Positions 39,067-47,666 of a stretch of 64,000 bases of DNA are shown piece after piece. How positions within the stretch are numbered: position 1 is the stretch's first letter; every line of letters starts with the position of its first letter. Made by a program: the position numbers and the translations under genes. The stretch lies in NCBI RefSeq assembly GCF_004342915.1, contig NZ_SLWL01000003.1:186001-250000 (forward strand), written 5' to 3'. Under the pieces are notes generated by a model, which worked only from the letters and a program-made list of their open reading frames with translations, had not been told where the DNA came from and made no database searches. The stretch is from Camelimonas lactis (GTDB taxonomy: Bacteria > Pseudomonadota > Alphaproteobacteria > Rhizobiales > Beijerinckiaceae).

Positions 39067-39143
39067 GGCGGCAACATGCTAGAGCGGTTCCCGGAAAAGT
39101 GGACGCCACTTCGGGTCCGGAAAGCGCATTGAACCAAATAGAT

Positions 39144-39181
39144 AGGGCAAGCTCCGATTCAGCGGGAATGGATTTTGCTCC
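39144..39181. repeat. Dispersed repeat, copy 1 (between hslU and hslV)
   Basis: A 38-bp segment matching 32 of 38 bases of the element at 56419-56456; both end GGATTTTGCTCC. Upstream in the same gap, AAGTGG-ACG-CCACTT (around 39097) is a short palindrome in a GGAAAAGTGG context, like known rhizobial dispersed intergenic repeats. No coding function is apparent. Confidence 0.6.
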
Positions 39182-39249
39182 TGGCGTTTCTGGCGAAACT
39201 TGCAGGTGTTTCGCATCGACAATGCATGGGTTGCGGAGGCGTGAATTGC

Positions 39250-39819
39250 TTAACGCGCGATCTCGAGGCTTTCGAGGACAAGATTGCGATTGGTGTAGAC
39301 GCAGATGTCGCCGGCGATCGCCATCGACTTGCGCACGATCGCTTCGGCGTCCCGGTCAGTATCGAGCAGGGCGAGCGCCGCGGACAGGGCGAAGTTGCCG
39401 CCCGAGCCAATGGCCATCACCGAACCTTCCGGGTAGGCTTCCGGTTCGACCACGTCGCCGGTGCCGGAAAGCAGCAGGCTGACGTTCCTGTCCGCCACCA
39501 GCATCATCGCCTCGAGCCGGCGCAGATAGCGGTCCGTGCGCCAGTCCTTGGCCAGTTCGACGCAGGCGCGGGTCAGTTGCGCGGGATATTGTTCCAGCTT
39601 GGCCTCAAGCCGCTCGAACAGCGTGAAGGCGTCTGCGGTGGCGCCGGCGAAGCCGCCGAGCACGCCGCCGCCGGCCAGGCGCCGAACCTTGCGGGCATTG
39701 CCCTTGATAACGGTCTGGCCGAGGCTGACCTGACCATCGCCGCCCATGACGACCCTGTCGCCCTTGCGGACCATGAGAATGGTGGTGGCGTGAAAAACGG
39801 CCGGGCCGTCACTGGGCAT
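39250..39819 (-). CDS. hslV: ATP-dependent protease proteolytic subunit HslV
   Basis: Threonine peptidase (189 residues) forming the proteolytic core of HslVU. The catalytic Thr is in [25 protein letters not shown] after a propeptide of about 11 residues; [31 protein letters not shown] and [16 protein letters not shown] follow. Upstream of hslU on the same strand. The predicted ribosome site before its ATG is weak. Confidence 0.95.
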   Translation of the reverse strand: MPSDGPAVFHATTILMVRKGDRVVMGGDGQVSLGQTVIKGNARKVRRLAGGGVLGGFAGATADAFTLFERLEAKLEQYPAQLTRACVELAKDWRTDRYLRRLEAMMLVADRNVSLLLSGTGDVVEPEAYPEGSVMAIGSGGNFALSAALALLDTDRDAEAIVRKSMAIAGDICVYTNRNLVLESLEIAR

Positions 39820-39993
39820 GGAAAGATCCGTCTACATGCTGGAACATTGCTCCTGCATGTAGGACGTCCGGCGCCGGCAATCCAGTGTCACGCCGGAAAT
39901 GCGCCTTTCGGAGGCCCAGGACCGCGCCGGTCCTCTGGCGCAGGGCAGGGGATTGAACCACGCCCGCCCTGCGCTTCGTTCCTGATGGCGGAA

Positions 39994-40992
39994 TTATTCT
40001 GCGGCCATTGGCAGCCGCTGGTAACGGCTGGCCCGGGCGTTGAGATCGGCGAGGGCGGCGGCGTATTCCTGACGGAAACGGGCGATGAGTTCGCCGGCGC
40101 CGATGATCCCCTTGATCGGACCCACGCCCTGGCCGGAGCCCCAGATGTCGCGCCACGGTTTCACCTGCTTGCCGTCGTCGCCGAAATTCATCTTCGACGG
40201 GTCCGAGGTTGGCAGATTGTCCGGATCGAGGCCGGCGCGTTCGATCGACTTGCGTAAATAATTGCCGTGCACGCCGGTGAACAGATTGCTGTAGACGATG
40301 CCCGAGGAATCGGCGTCGACGATGCCCTGCTTGTAGGATTCATGGGCGTTGGCCTCGCGCGTGGCGATGAATGCGGAGCCGATATAGGCAAGGTCCGCTC
40401 CCATGGCCTGCGCCGCCAGAATGGCCCGGCCGCTGGCGATGGCGCCCGACAGGGCGAGGGGACCGTCAAACCACTCGCGAATATCCTGGATCAGCGCCAT
40501 CGGCGAAATGGTTCCGGCATGCCCGCCGGCGCCAGCGGCCACGGCGATCAGCCCATCGGCGCCCTTCTCGACAGCCTTGCGGGCGAAACGATTGTCGATG
40601 ACGTCATGCAGCGTGACGCCGCCGTAGCCATGGATGGCCTGGTTCAGGTCTTCCCGGGCGCCCAGCGAGGTGATGATGACGGGAACCTTGTGCTTCACGC
40701 ACAATTCGACGTCGTGGTCGAGGCGGTTGTTGGAGCGGTGAACAATCTGGTTGACGGCGAACGGCGCTGAGGGCTGGTCCGGATGGTCACGGTCATGGGC
40801 CGCCAGTTCCTCGCGGATCTGGTGCAACCATTCATCCAGCAATTCCTTGGGGCGGGCATTGAGGGCCGGAAAGCTGCCGACGACGCCGGCCTTGCACTGG
40901 GCGATAACCAGTTCGGGTCCCGAGACGATGAACAGGGGCGAGGCGATCGCCGGCAGGGACAGGCGTTCCGACAGGACCTTTGGCAAACTCAT
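39994..40992 (-). CDS. Nitronate monooxygenase-like FMN protein
   Basis: 332-residue TIM-barrel of the 2-nitropropane dioxygenase family, FMN-dependent. IASPLFIVSGPELVIAQCKAGVVGSFP opens the barrel; AAGAGGHAGTISP binds the FMN phosphate; ALSGAIASGRAILAAQAMGADLAYIGSAFIATREANA is typical. It may detoxify nitronates or act as a related enoyl-reductase-type flavoprotein; the substrate is unknown. ATG at 40992 has AGGAGG just upstream. It is divergent from the binding-protein gene at 41268. Confidence 0.85.
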   Translation of the reverse strand: MSLPKVLSERLSLPAIASPLFIVSGPELVIAQCKAGVVGSFPALNARPKELLDEWLHQIREELAAHDRDHPDQPSAPFAVNQIVHRSNNRLDHDVELCVKHKVPVIITSLGAREDLNQAIHGYGGVTLHDVIDNRFARKAVEKGADGLIAVAAGAGGHAGTISPMALIQDIREWFDGPLALSGAIASGRAILAAQAMGADLAYIGSAFIATREANAHESYKQGIVDADSSGIVYSNLFTGVHGNYLRKSIERAGLDPDNLPTSDPSKMNFGDDGKQVKPWRDIWGSGQGVGPIKGIIGAGELIARFRQEYAAALADLNARASRYQRLPMAAE

Positions 40993-41040
40993 TTGTTCCT
41001 CCTGAACCGGCCGCGGGCCAGTCTGTGTAATGCTTCGCGA

Positions 41041-41061
41041 AACAGGCCTGTAGCGCCTGTT
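41041..41061. repeat. Inverted repeat in the divergent control region
   Basis: AACAGGC-N7-GCCTGTT with perfect 7-bp arms, 49 nt upstream of the nitronate monooxygenase-like gene. It is an operator candidate for a dimeric regulator such as the GntR protein encoded nearby. Confidence 0.4.
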
Positions 41062-41135
41062 CCGGCAGGGTCGATATGGCTGACAGCAAGCCCCCATAAC
41101 GCGTGGCCGACAATGCGGGATTGCGCCACAGACTT

Positions 41136-41163
41136 GTCAGAATGCGCCAGTCAGAATGCGCCC
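41136..41163. repeat. Tandem 14-bp direct repeat in the divergent control region
   Basis: Two adjacent 14-bp units starting GTCAGAATGCGCC (41136-41149 and 41150-41163) differ in one base. They lie about 104 nt upstream of the binding-protein gene and about 145 nt upstream of the divergent monooxygenase. Recent slippage or a regulatory iteron are both possible. Confidence 0.6.
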
Positions 41164-41267
41164 GGTGAAAAACCCGTTGATGACCGTGGACGCTATTTGA
41201 CATTGAAACGCGACCGCGACAGCTTTTTCAAAATCAATATTGAACAACATTCAGGAGGGAACAAAAG

Positions 41268-42545
41268 ATGGCGCAATGGCGCAAGAAAATGTTTGTCCGG
41301 AAAAGCACCACGTGTCTGCGGCGGGCCAGCGCGACCGCCCTGATGGGCGCGCTGCTCGCTTCATCCGCCCTGCACGGCGTGAAGGCCGGAGAACAGCCTG
41401 CGATTTCTGACGACGCCGTCAAGATCGGCCTGCTGCTCGACATGTCTGGCCCTTATGCCGATATCACAGGGCCCAACAGTGTCGCCGCGGCGCAGATGGC
41501 CATTGATGATTTTGGCGGCAAGGTACTTGGGAAAAAGATCGAGCTTTTGAGCGCCGACACCCTGAACAAGCCCGATATCACCGCCGCGCTCGCGCGGGAG
41601 TGGTTCGATTCCAAAAAGCTCGACGCCATCATGGATGTCGCCGCAACCGCCCCGTCGCTGGCGGCGCTGGAAGTCGCCCGTCCGCGCAACAAGATCGTGG
41701 TGCTGACCAGTCCGGCCTCGGCGCGCCTCACCAACGAAGCCTGCACGCCCACGTCCGTCCACTGGACCTATGACACCTATGCGCTGGCGCATGGCACCGG
41801 CAAGGCCGCCGTCAAACAGGGCTTCGACAGCTGGTTTTTCGTGACGGCCGACTACACCTTCGGCACGGATCTGGAGAAAGACGTCACGCGCGTCGTGCGC
41901 GAGGGCGGCGGCAAGGTGCTGGGGTCGGTGCGCGCGCCGCTCAACACGCTGGATTTTTCGTCGTTCCTGCTGCAGGCGCAGGCCTCAAAGGCGAAGATCA
42001 TCGCCCTGGCGAATGGCGGCAATGATACCGTGAACTCCATCAAGCAGGCCCAGGAGTTTGGCGTGGTTCAGGGCGGCCAGAAGCTCGCCGGCATGCTGAT
42101 CTTCCTGTCCGACATCCACAGCCTCGGCATCGACAAGGCCCAGGGGCTGGTGCTCACCACCGCATTCTACTGGGATCGCGATGAGGCCTCCCGGGCATGG
42201 TCGAAGCGTTATTTCGAGAAGACCGGACGCATGCCCAGCATGTCCCAGGCTGGAACCTATTCGGCGACGATGCACTATCTGAAGGCGGTGCAGGCGGCCG
42301 GCACGGATGCGACTGACGCCGTGATGAAGAAAATGCGCGAAACGCCGGTCAATGATTTTTTCGCGACCAACGGCAGGATTCGCGAAGACGGCCGCATGGT
42401 GCATGACATGTATCTGGCCGAGGTGAAATCGCCTTCCGATAGCAAGGGTCCTTGGGATTATTACAAGATCCTGCAAACCATTCCAGGCGATGAGGCGTTC
42501 CAGCCCCTGTCCGAATCGCGCTGTCCGCTGGTGAAGAAGCCATAA
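41268..42545 (+). CDS. ABC-transporter periplasmic binding protein, branched-chain amino acid (LivK) type
   Basis: 425 residues with a basic, hydrophobic signal peptide ending near HGVKA (about residue 40). The mature part is a type I periplasmic binding fold: VKIGLLLDMSGPYADITGPNSV, GKKIELLSADTLNKPDI, VTADYTFGTDLEKDVTRVV and AKIIALANGGNDTVNSIKQA. Related proteins bind amino acids, amides, aromatic acids or other small organics. No permease or ATPase genes are near, so it is an orphan in this window. AGGAGGG lies 7 nt before the ATG. It probably belongs with the cyclase gene 149 nt downstream. Confidence 0.88.
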   Translation: MAQWRKKMFVRKSTTCLRRASATALMGALLASSALHGVKAGEQPAISDDAVKIGLLLDMSGPYADITGPNSVAAAQMAIDDFGGKVLGKKIELLSADTLNKPDITAALAREWFDSKKLDAIMDVAATAPSLAALEVARPRNKIVVLTSPASARLTNEACTPTSVHWTYDTYALAHGTGKAAVKQGFDSWFFVTADYTFGTDLEKDVTRVVREGGGKVLGSVRAPLNTLDFSSFLLQAQASKAKIIALANGGNDTVNSIKQAQEFGVVQGGQKLAGMLIFLSDIHSLGIDKAQGLVLTTAFYWDRDEASRAWSKRYFEKTGRMPSMSQAGTYSATMHYLKAVQAAGTDATDAVMKKMRETPVNDFFATNGRIREDGRMVHDMYLAEVKSPSDSKGPWDYYKILQTIPGDEAFQPLSESRCPLVKKP

Positions 42546-42576
42546 GCCTACAGGTTCGCGGCAGTGATTGACCGTT

Positions 42577-42620
42577 GACGCGCGACCGTCCCATGGTTGC
42601 GCATCAACGCGTCGCGCGTC
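42577..42620. repeat. Inverted repeat upstream of the cyclase-family gene
   Basis: GACGCGCGAC (42577-42586) and GTCGCGCGTC (42611-42620) are perfect 10-bp arms 24 nt apart. It could be an operator or a weak hairpin between the binding-protein and cyclase genes. Confidence 0.4.
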
Positions 42621-42654
42621 GGGAGAAGCCGTTCTGACGGACTCTCCAGGACGA

Positions 42655-42670
42655 TGTTTCGCGTGAAACA
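42655..42670. promoter_or_regulatory. parS-like palindrome with altered centre
   Basis: TGTTTCGCGTGAAACA differs from parS only in the central CACGTG (CGCGTG here). It lies 24 nt upstream of the cyclase-family start, about 14.5 kb from the origin candidate. The changed centre makes ParB binding doubtful. Confidence 0.4.
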
Positions 42671-42694
42671 TAAAAATCCGGGAGAGAAAACGTC

Positions 42695-43747
42695 ATGACG
42701 CAATCCGGCCGCTGGAAGCAGCGGCCTGAAGGCTCCACCTGGGGCGACTTCGGGCCGGACGATCAGTTGGGACGGCTGAACCTCATCACGCCGGAAAAGG
42801 TGAAGCAGGGCGCGGCGGAAATTCGTGAGGGCCTTGCGTTTTGCCTCAGCCTGCCGCTGGAATATCCCGGCGGCAACGTGCTGAACCCGCGGCGCTTCCC
42901 ACCCGTGCTGCGGCCGACGCGCCGCGGCGACGCGGTCAACATGAACTACCAGCTTGGGCGCGATCATGCCGGCGCCACCGATGTGCTGTGTGACGATCTG
43001 GTGCTCCTGCACCTGCAATATTCAACCCAGTGGGACAGCTTCGCCCACGTTGGCTCCATGTTCGACGCCGACGGTGATGGCGTGCCGGAGCCTTTGTACT
43101 ACAACGGCTTTCGGGCGGGCGAGGACGTTGTTGGCCCCAGCGACCTGACGGACGCCGGCGCGCCGGAAGGTTATGGCCCCAGCACGTCCGGCGCCCGGCG
43201 CCTCGGCGTTGAGAATATGGCGGTGAAAGGCATGCAGGGCCGCGCCGTGATGATCGATCTGCACGCCCATGTCGGCCGGGCGCGGGAGATCATCGGCTAT
43301 GACCAGCTGATGCCGATCCTGGAGAAAGACCGGGTGGAGATTGAACCCGGCGACATGGTCTGCCTGCACACGGGATTCGCCGAATTTCTGCTGGAGCTTG
43401 GTGGAAATCCGACCCATTTCGCTGTCGAAAATGCCTGCGCCCTGCTGGATGGCCGCGACGGGCGCCTGCTGCAATGGATTACGGACAGTGGCCTGGCCGC
43501 CCTCATCGCCGACAACTATTCGGTTGAGGCCTATCCAGCGCGCCCCGGCGGCGATTGCTGCGCCCAGCTGCCCCTGCATGAGCACTGCCTGTTCAAGCTC
43601 GGGGTTCATCTGGGCGAATTGTGGCATCTGACGCCGCTGGCCAACTGGCTGCGGGACCATGGCCGCAACCGCTTCATGTTGACCGCGCCCCCGCTGCGGC
43701 TTACGGGCGCCGTGGGCTCGCCGGCGACACCGGTCGCGACAGTCTGA
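42695..43747 (+). CDS. Cyclase-family (kynurenine formamidase-like fold) hydrolase
   Basis: 350-residue protein of the cyclase/formamidase superfamily. WGDFGPDDQLGRLNLITPEKV, the core LHLQYSTQWDSFAHVGSMFD, LEKDRVEIEPGDMVCLHTGF and LPLHEHCLFKLGVHLGELW are visible. The metal motif of true kynurenine formamidases (HxGTHxDxPxH) is altered to a TQWDSFAH version, as in the larger bacterial members of uncharacterised function. GGGAGAG precedes the ATG. Convergent with the GntR gene, which may regulate it. Confidence 0.8.
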   Translation: MTQSGRWKQRPEGSTWGDFGPDDQLGRLNLITPEKVKQGAAEIREGLAFCLSLPLEYPGGNVLNPRRFPPVLRPTRRGDAVNMNYQLGRDHAGATDVLCDDLVLLHLQYSTQWDSFAHVGSMFDADGDGVPEPLYYNGFRAGEDVVGPSDLTDAGAPEGYGPSTSGARRLGVENMAVKGMQGRAVMIDLHAHVGRAREIIGYDQLMPILEKDRVEIEPGDMVCLHTGFAEFLLELGGNPTHFAVENACALLDGRDGRLLQWITDSGLAALIADNYSVEAYPARPGGDCCAQLPLHEHCLFKLGVHLGELWHLTPLANWLRDHGRNRFMLTAPPLRLTGAVGSPATPVATV

Positions 43748-43755
43748 TGTCGCGC

Positions 43756-44469
43756 CTAGCCGGCGGATAGCGCCGCCGGCCCGGCCCCCTCCGGATTGCG
43801 CAGATAGGCCAGCATTGGCTCGGCGTTGATGCGGATATCTTCTTCCGCGCCCTGCCGCGCCAGTTGCGGGTCCTTCTGCCGCAGGCCGTCCAGCAACGTA
43901 TGGTGGGGATGACGGCGGGGCAGAGTGGTCGGGCGGTGAACCAGCAGCGCATTCATCAGCGGGCCGATTTGCAGCCACAGGGTTTCGGCGATGCGATAAT
44001 GCAGCGGCATATCGGCGATGGCGCAGAAGGCTGCGTGAAAACGCTGGTTCTCCGCGAATGATTCCTTGAAGTCGCGCGCCTTTTTCAGGGCGATCATACG
44101 GTCATGGATCGCTTCCAGCTCCGCCACCTGGTCAGCCGTGGCGATTTCGGCGGCCCGTGCTGCGGAGCGCCCTTCGACATCGATGCGCAACACGCAGATC
44201 TCGCTGAAGCGCTCCGGATCGATATGCGGAATGCGCACCGAGCGATGGTCAAGCTGGGCGACCGCCATGTCGGCGACGAGACGCGCCAGCGCCTCGCGCA
44301 CCGGCGTCGGACTGACGCCGAGTTCCGCCGCGATGTCGCGCAGCTTCAGCTTTTCGCCCGGGGAGAACCGGCCGCTCATGATGTCGCGACGCAGACGGAA
44401 ATACGCCTGGTTGCTCAGGCTTTCCCGGGCCAAGGGTTCATCGGACTGCTTTTGGAGTGCGGACATCAT
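43756..44469 (-). CDS. GntR-family transcriptional regulator, FCD type
   Basis: 237 residues: winged helix-turn-helix (NQAYFRLRRDIMSGRFSPGEKLKLRDIAAELGVSPTPVREAL, about 20-65) and an all-helical FCD effector domain (ENQRFHAAFCAIADMPL and HHTLLDGL with the metal/ligand His residues). Such regulators respond to organic acids and usually control neighbouring catabolic genes; here those are the cyclase, binding-protein and acyl-CoA dehydrogenase genes. Its own operator is not certain. Confidence 0.88.
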   Translation of the reverse strand: MMSALQKQSDEPLARESLSNQAYFRLRRDIMSGRFSPGEKLKLRDIAAELGVSPTPVREALARLVADMAVAQLDHRSVRIPHIDPERFSEICVLRIDVEGRSAARAAEIATADQVAELEAIHDRMIALKKARDFKESFAENQRFHAAFCAIADMPLHYRIAETLWLQIGPLMNALLVHRPTTLPRRHPHHTLLDGLRQKDPQLARQGAEEDIRINAEPMLAYLRNPEGAGPAALSAG

Positions 44470-45064
44470 GGCGTTTTCTCCCGCCCCCTGGACAGGATGT
44501 CATTTCATATATGCGATGCGAAGCGGGTGTGGGCGCTACATGCACCGCCGCCGCCGCCAGCACAACCCCCCGGTCCGCGCGAAGCTGCGGGCAATCTGAA
44601 ACTTTATGGGACGTTACAATAATTCAGGCGTCGTTTGTTGACGCCCGGGAGTCGCCGATCGGGAAAACTGCGCGTGCAGGTGCCGAAAGGCAACCAGGCG
44701 GAATTGCTACTTGGCATGATGCGAACCGCCGCTTAACACTGGCCCACGCGCCCAATCCGTGGCGCGCGGCGACAATTCCGCCTGACGCCACATGTCGAGA
44801 AAACAGCCCAGGCTGGCTGGAAATGGCCCGCGGGGCGCCCGCTTTGCCGGTTCTCGGGATCATGGGGAGGGAAGGGCAGCGGTTCCCGCCGCGCGCGATG
44901 AGCATGGGCAGTGATCGTGTTTGGCGGGCTGAACCGCGGATTGCCGCAGGCGAATTCCCGCAATGGAAATACTCTTCTGGCGTGAGCCACAAGGGAAGCA
45001 GGAAACCGACCGCTTTGCCCCCTTGGGGGCGTGCGGCGACATGGCGCACGGGAAGGACAAGAGG
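44470..45064. other. Long divergent control region without a gene
   Basis: 595 bases between the GntR gene and the first acyl-CoA dehydrogenase. Frames that cross it lack recognisable protein similarity and biased codon use. CATATATG at 44506-44513 is a small palindrome upstream of the GntR gene, a possible autoregulatory operator. I see nothing else I can support. Confidence 0.45.
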
Positions 45065-46261
45065 ATGGATCTGAGCTTTACCCCTGAAGAACAGGCCTTC
45101 CGTGAGGAAGTGCGGGAGTTTTTCCGGACCGCTCTGCCGGAAAAGCTTCGCGCCAAGCTTCGCGCTGGCCATCACGTCAGCAAGGACGAGCAGGTCGAGT
45201 GGCAGCGCACCCTTAACAAGAAGGGTTGGGCGGTTCCGCATTGGCCGGTCGAGTGGGGTGGCACCGGTTGGGATCCGGTGCGTCAGTACATCTTCCGTGA
45301 GGAGCTGATGGCGGCGCCCGCGCCGGAGCCGCTGGCCTTCAACGCCAGCATGTGCGGTCCGGTCATTATCCAGTTCGGCTCGGAAGAGCAGAAGAAGCGC
45401 TTCCTGCCGCGCATGGCCAATCTGGATGACTGGTGGTGCCAGGGCTTCTCGGAGCCGGGCTCCGGCTCGGACCTCGCCTCGCTGAAGACCTCGGCGCGTC
45501 GCGATGGCGATTTCTATGTGGTCAATGGCCAGAAGACCTGGACGACCCTCGCCCAACACGCCGATTGGATCTTCTGCCTCGTCCGCACCGATCCTTCCGC
45601 AAAACCCCAGCGCGGCATCAGCTTCCTGCTGATTGACATGAAGACGCCGGGCATCACCGTACGTCCGATCATCACCATCGAAGGCGGCCACGAAGTCAAC
45701 GAAGTGTTCTTCGACGACGTGCGGGTTCCCGCAGAGAACCTGGTTGGTGAGGAAAACCGCGGTTGGGATTACGCCAAATTCCTGCTTGGCAATGAGCGCG
45801 TTGGCATTGCCCGCGTTGGCGCTTCGAAGGAGCGCGTCCGCCGTATCAAGCTGCTCGCGTCCGAATCGCGCCACGGCAACCCGCCGGTGCTCGAGAACGC
45901 CCGTTTCCGGGAAAAGCTCGCCGCTATCGAGGTGGAGCTGAAAGCGCTGGAAATGACGCAGATGCGCGTTGTCGCCAACATGGCGACTCTGGACGGCAAA
46001 CCCGACCCGGCCTCGTCGATCCTCAAGATCAAGGGCTCGGAAATCCAGCAGACGCTGACCGAGCTGATGGTCGAGCTGGCGGGTCCCGAAGCGCTCGCCT
46101 ACCAGCCCCATGGCGCAGATGGTCGCAACGAACCGGCGGCGGCGCCGGAATGGGCCCTGACCTCGGCGCCCAACTTCTTCAATTATCGCAAGGTCTCCAT
46201 CTACGGCGGCTCGAACGAAATCCAGAAGAACATCATCAGCAAGCAGGTGCTGGGTCTCTGA
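45065..46261 (+). CDS. Acyl-CoA dehydrogenase, pimeloyl-CoA dehydrogenase large-subunit (PimC) type
   Basis: FAD flavoenzyme (398 residues) introducing a 2,3-double bond in an acyl-CoA. MDLSFTPEEQAFREEVREFF opens it; WWCQGFSEPGSGSDLASLKT, INGQKTWTTLAQHADWIFCL-like wording and VSIYGGSNEIQKNIISKQVLGL match PimC, whose substrate in Rhodopseudomonas is pimeloyl-CoA. A partner small-subunit gene follows 105 nt later. The ATG at 45065 has AGAGG directly upstream. The natural substrate here is inferred only as a dicarboxylyl- or medium-chain acyl-CoA. Confidence 0.88.
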   Translation: MDLSFTPEEQAFREEVREFFRTALPEKLRAKLRAGHHVSKDEQVEWQRTLNKKGWAVPHWPVEWGGTGWDPVRQYIFREELMAAPAPEPLAFNASMCGPVIIQFGSEEQKKRFLPRMANLDDWWCQGFSEPGSGSDLASLKTSARRDGDFYVVNGQKTWTTLAQHADWIFCLVRTDPSAKPQRGISFLLIDMKTPGITVRPIITIEGGHEVNEVFFDDVRVPAENLVGEENRGWDYAKFLLGNERVGIARVGASKERVRRIKLLASESRHGNPPVLENARFREKLAAIEVELKALEMTQMRVVANMATLDGKPDPASSILKIKGSEIQQTLTELMVELAGPEALAYQPHGADGRNEPAAAPEWALTSAPNFFNYRKVSIYGGSNEIQKNIISKQVLGL

Positions 46262-46273
46262 GAGGCGAGCGCC

Positions 46274-46300
46274 GCTTCCCGGCCCCCGGGGCCGGGAAGC
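46274..46300. terminator. GC-rich hairpin between the two acyl-CoA dehydrogenase genes
   Basis: 11-bp perfect arms (46274-46284 with 46290-46300). Only a weak T-rich stretch follows, so it may attenuate or stabilise the transcript rather than stop it. Confidence 0.5.
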
Positions 46301-46366
46301 TTCCGTTATCCATTATCCAGGCTCCGGCGCTGCGGTGCTGTTGAGCCGGCAAAGGAACAGTCAGTC

Positions 46367-47518
46367 ATGGATTTTGACCTCAGTGAAGAGCAGCGCCTGC
46401 TGAAGGACAGCGTCGAGCGCCTGGTCGCCGACAAATACGATTTTGAGTCGCGCAAGCGGTATGGCGCCGAGCCGAAGGGCTATAGCGACGCGCTGTGGAC
46501 GCAATATGCCGAACTCGGCATTCTTGGCCTGCCGTTCGCGGAAGAAGACGGCGGTTTTGGCGGCGGCGCCGTCGACACCATGATCGTCATGGAAGCCCTT
46601 GGCCGCGCCCTGGTGCTGGAGCCGTATCTGGCGACGGTGGTGCTGGGCGGCGGCGCCCTGCGTCGCGCTGGCAGCGCGGCGCAAAGGCAGAAAATCATCC
46701 CCCAGATTGCCGAAGGCAGCCTCAAGCTCGCCTTGGCCCACGCTGAGCCTCAGGCCCGGTACAATCTCGCCAATGTCGCAGCGACGGCGAAGCGTGATGG
46801 CGATGGCTGGGTGCTGAATGGAGCCAAGTCCGGCGTCCTGCATGGCGACAGCGCCGACCTGCTGGTGGTCAGCGCGCGCGTTTCCGGTGACCAGACCGCC
46901 GAAAACGGCGTAGCCCTGTTCCTCGTGCCGGCCGACGCTGGCGGCCTGACCCGCCGCGGCTACGCCACCCAGGACGGCCTGCGCGCGGCCGACATCGACA
47001 TGGCTGGCGTCCGCGTCGGCGCCGACGCCCTGATCGGTGGCGAGAGCGATGGTCTTGCCGTTGTCCGCCGGGTCTACGACGACGCCATTGCCGCTACTTC
47101 GGCGGAAGCTGTCGGCGCCATGCAGCGGGCGCTGGAGCTTACGGTTGAGTACATCAAGACGCGCAACCAGTTCGGCCAGCCGATTGGCAACTTCCAGGCG
47201 TTGCAGCACCAGGCCGTGGACATGTTCACCGCGCTCGAACAGGCGCGCAGCATGGCCATGTACGCCACGATGATGACCCAGGAGGAGGATGCGGACGAGC
47301 GTGCCCGCGCCATGGCCGCCACCCGCGTTCAGGTTGGCCGTTCCGGCCGCGTCGTCGGCAAGAATGGCGTGCAGCTTCACGGCGGCGTTGGCGTCACCAT
47401 CGAGTTCGCCATCGGCCATTACTTCAAGCGCCTGACCATGATCGACGCCATGTTCGGCGACGCCGACCATCACCTTGGCATCCTGTCGGACCTCGGCGGT
47501 CTGCTGCCGGCTGCCTGA
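46367..47518 (+). CDS. Acyl-CoA dehydrogenase, pimeloyl-CoA dehydrogenase small-subunit (PimD) type
   Basis: 383 residues starting MDFDLSEEQRLLKDSVERLV. AELGILGLPFAEEDGGFGGG, EGSLKLALAHAEPQARYNLANV, NQFGQPIGNFQALQHQAVDMF and QLHGGVGVTIEFAIGHYFKRL match the PimD subunit type. The C-terminal GGSNEIQ-type substrate loop of the large subunit is replaced by a shorter tail, as expected for the small partner. It probably forms a heteromeric enzyme with the upstream gene. Strong terminator after it; no thiolase or CoA ligase gene is adjacent. Confidence 0.86.
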   Translation: MDFDLSEEQRLLKDSVERLVADKYDFESRKRYGAEPKGYSDALWTQYAELGILGLPFAEEDGGFGGGAVDTMIVMEALGRALVLEPYLATVVLGGGALRRAGSAAQRQKIIPQIAEGSLKLALAHAEPQARYNLANVAATAKRDGDGWVLNGAKSGVLHGDSADLLVVSARVSGDQTAENGVALFLVPADAGGLTRRGYATQDGLRAADIDMAGVRVGADALIGGESDGLAVVRRVYDDAIAATSAEAVGAMQRALELTVEYIKTRNQFGQPIGNFQALQHQAVDMFTALEQARSMAMYATMMTQEEDADERARAMAATRVQVGRSGRVVGKNGVQLHGGVGVTIEFAIGHYFKRLTMIDAMFGDADHHLGILSDLGGLLPAA

Positions 47519-47544
47519 AACAGACGGCGCCGCTGACATCATGC

Positions 47545-47578
47545 AACCCGGCCTGTCGTTCTGACAGGCCGGGTTTTG
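47545..47578 (+). terminator. Rho-independent terminator after the PimD-like gene
   Basis: A 13-bp perfect stem (47545-47557 with 47563-47575), 5-nt loop, then TTTG. It ends the acyl-CoA dehydrogenase pair. Confidence 0.82.
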
Positions 47579-47666
47579 TCCATTCTGGCGCCATGAATTC
47601 CCCGCCTTCTGTCGGCAGCATTCAAACGGTTCCCCATGCAATAATTGCCCGGGCTGGTGGCGCGCA

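Noticed and set aside
44624-46111. 495-codon minus-strand frame crossing the 595-nt gap and the PimC-like gene
   Set aside because: It mostly mirrors the acyl-CoA dehydrogenase; the part in the gap has no protein-like features.
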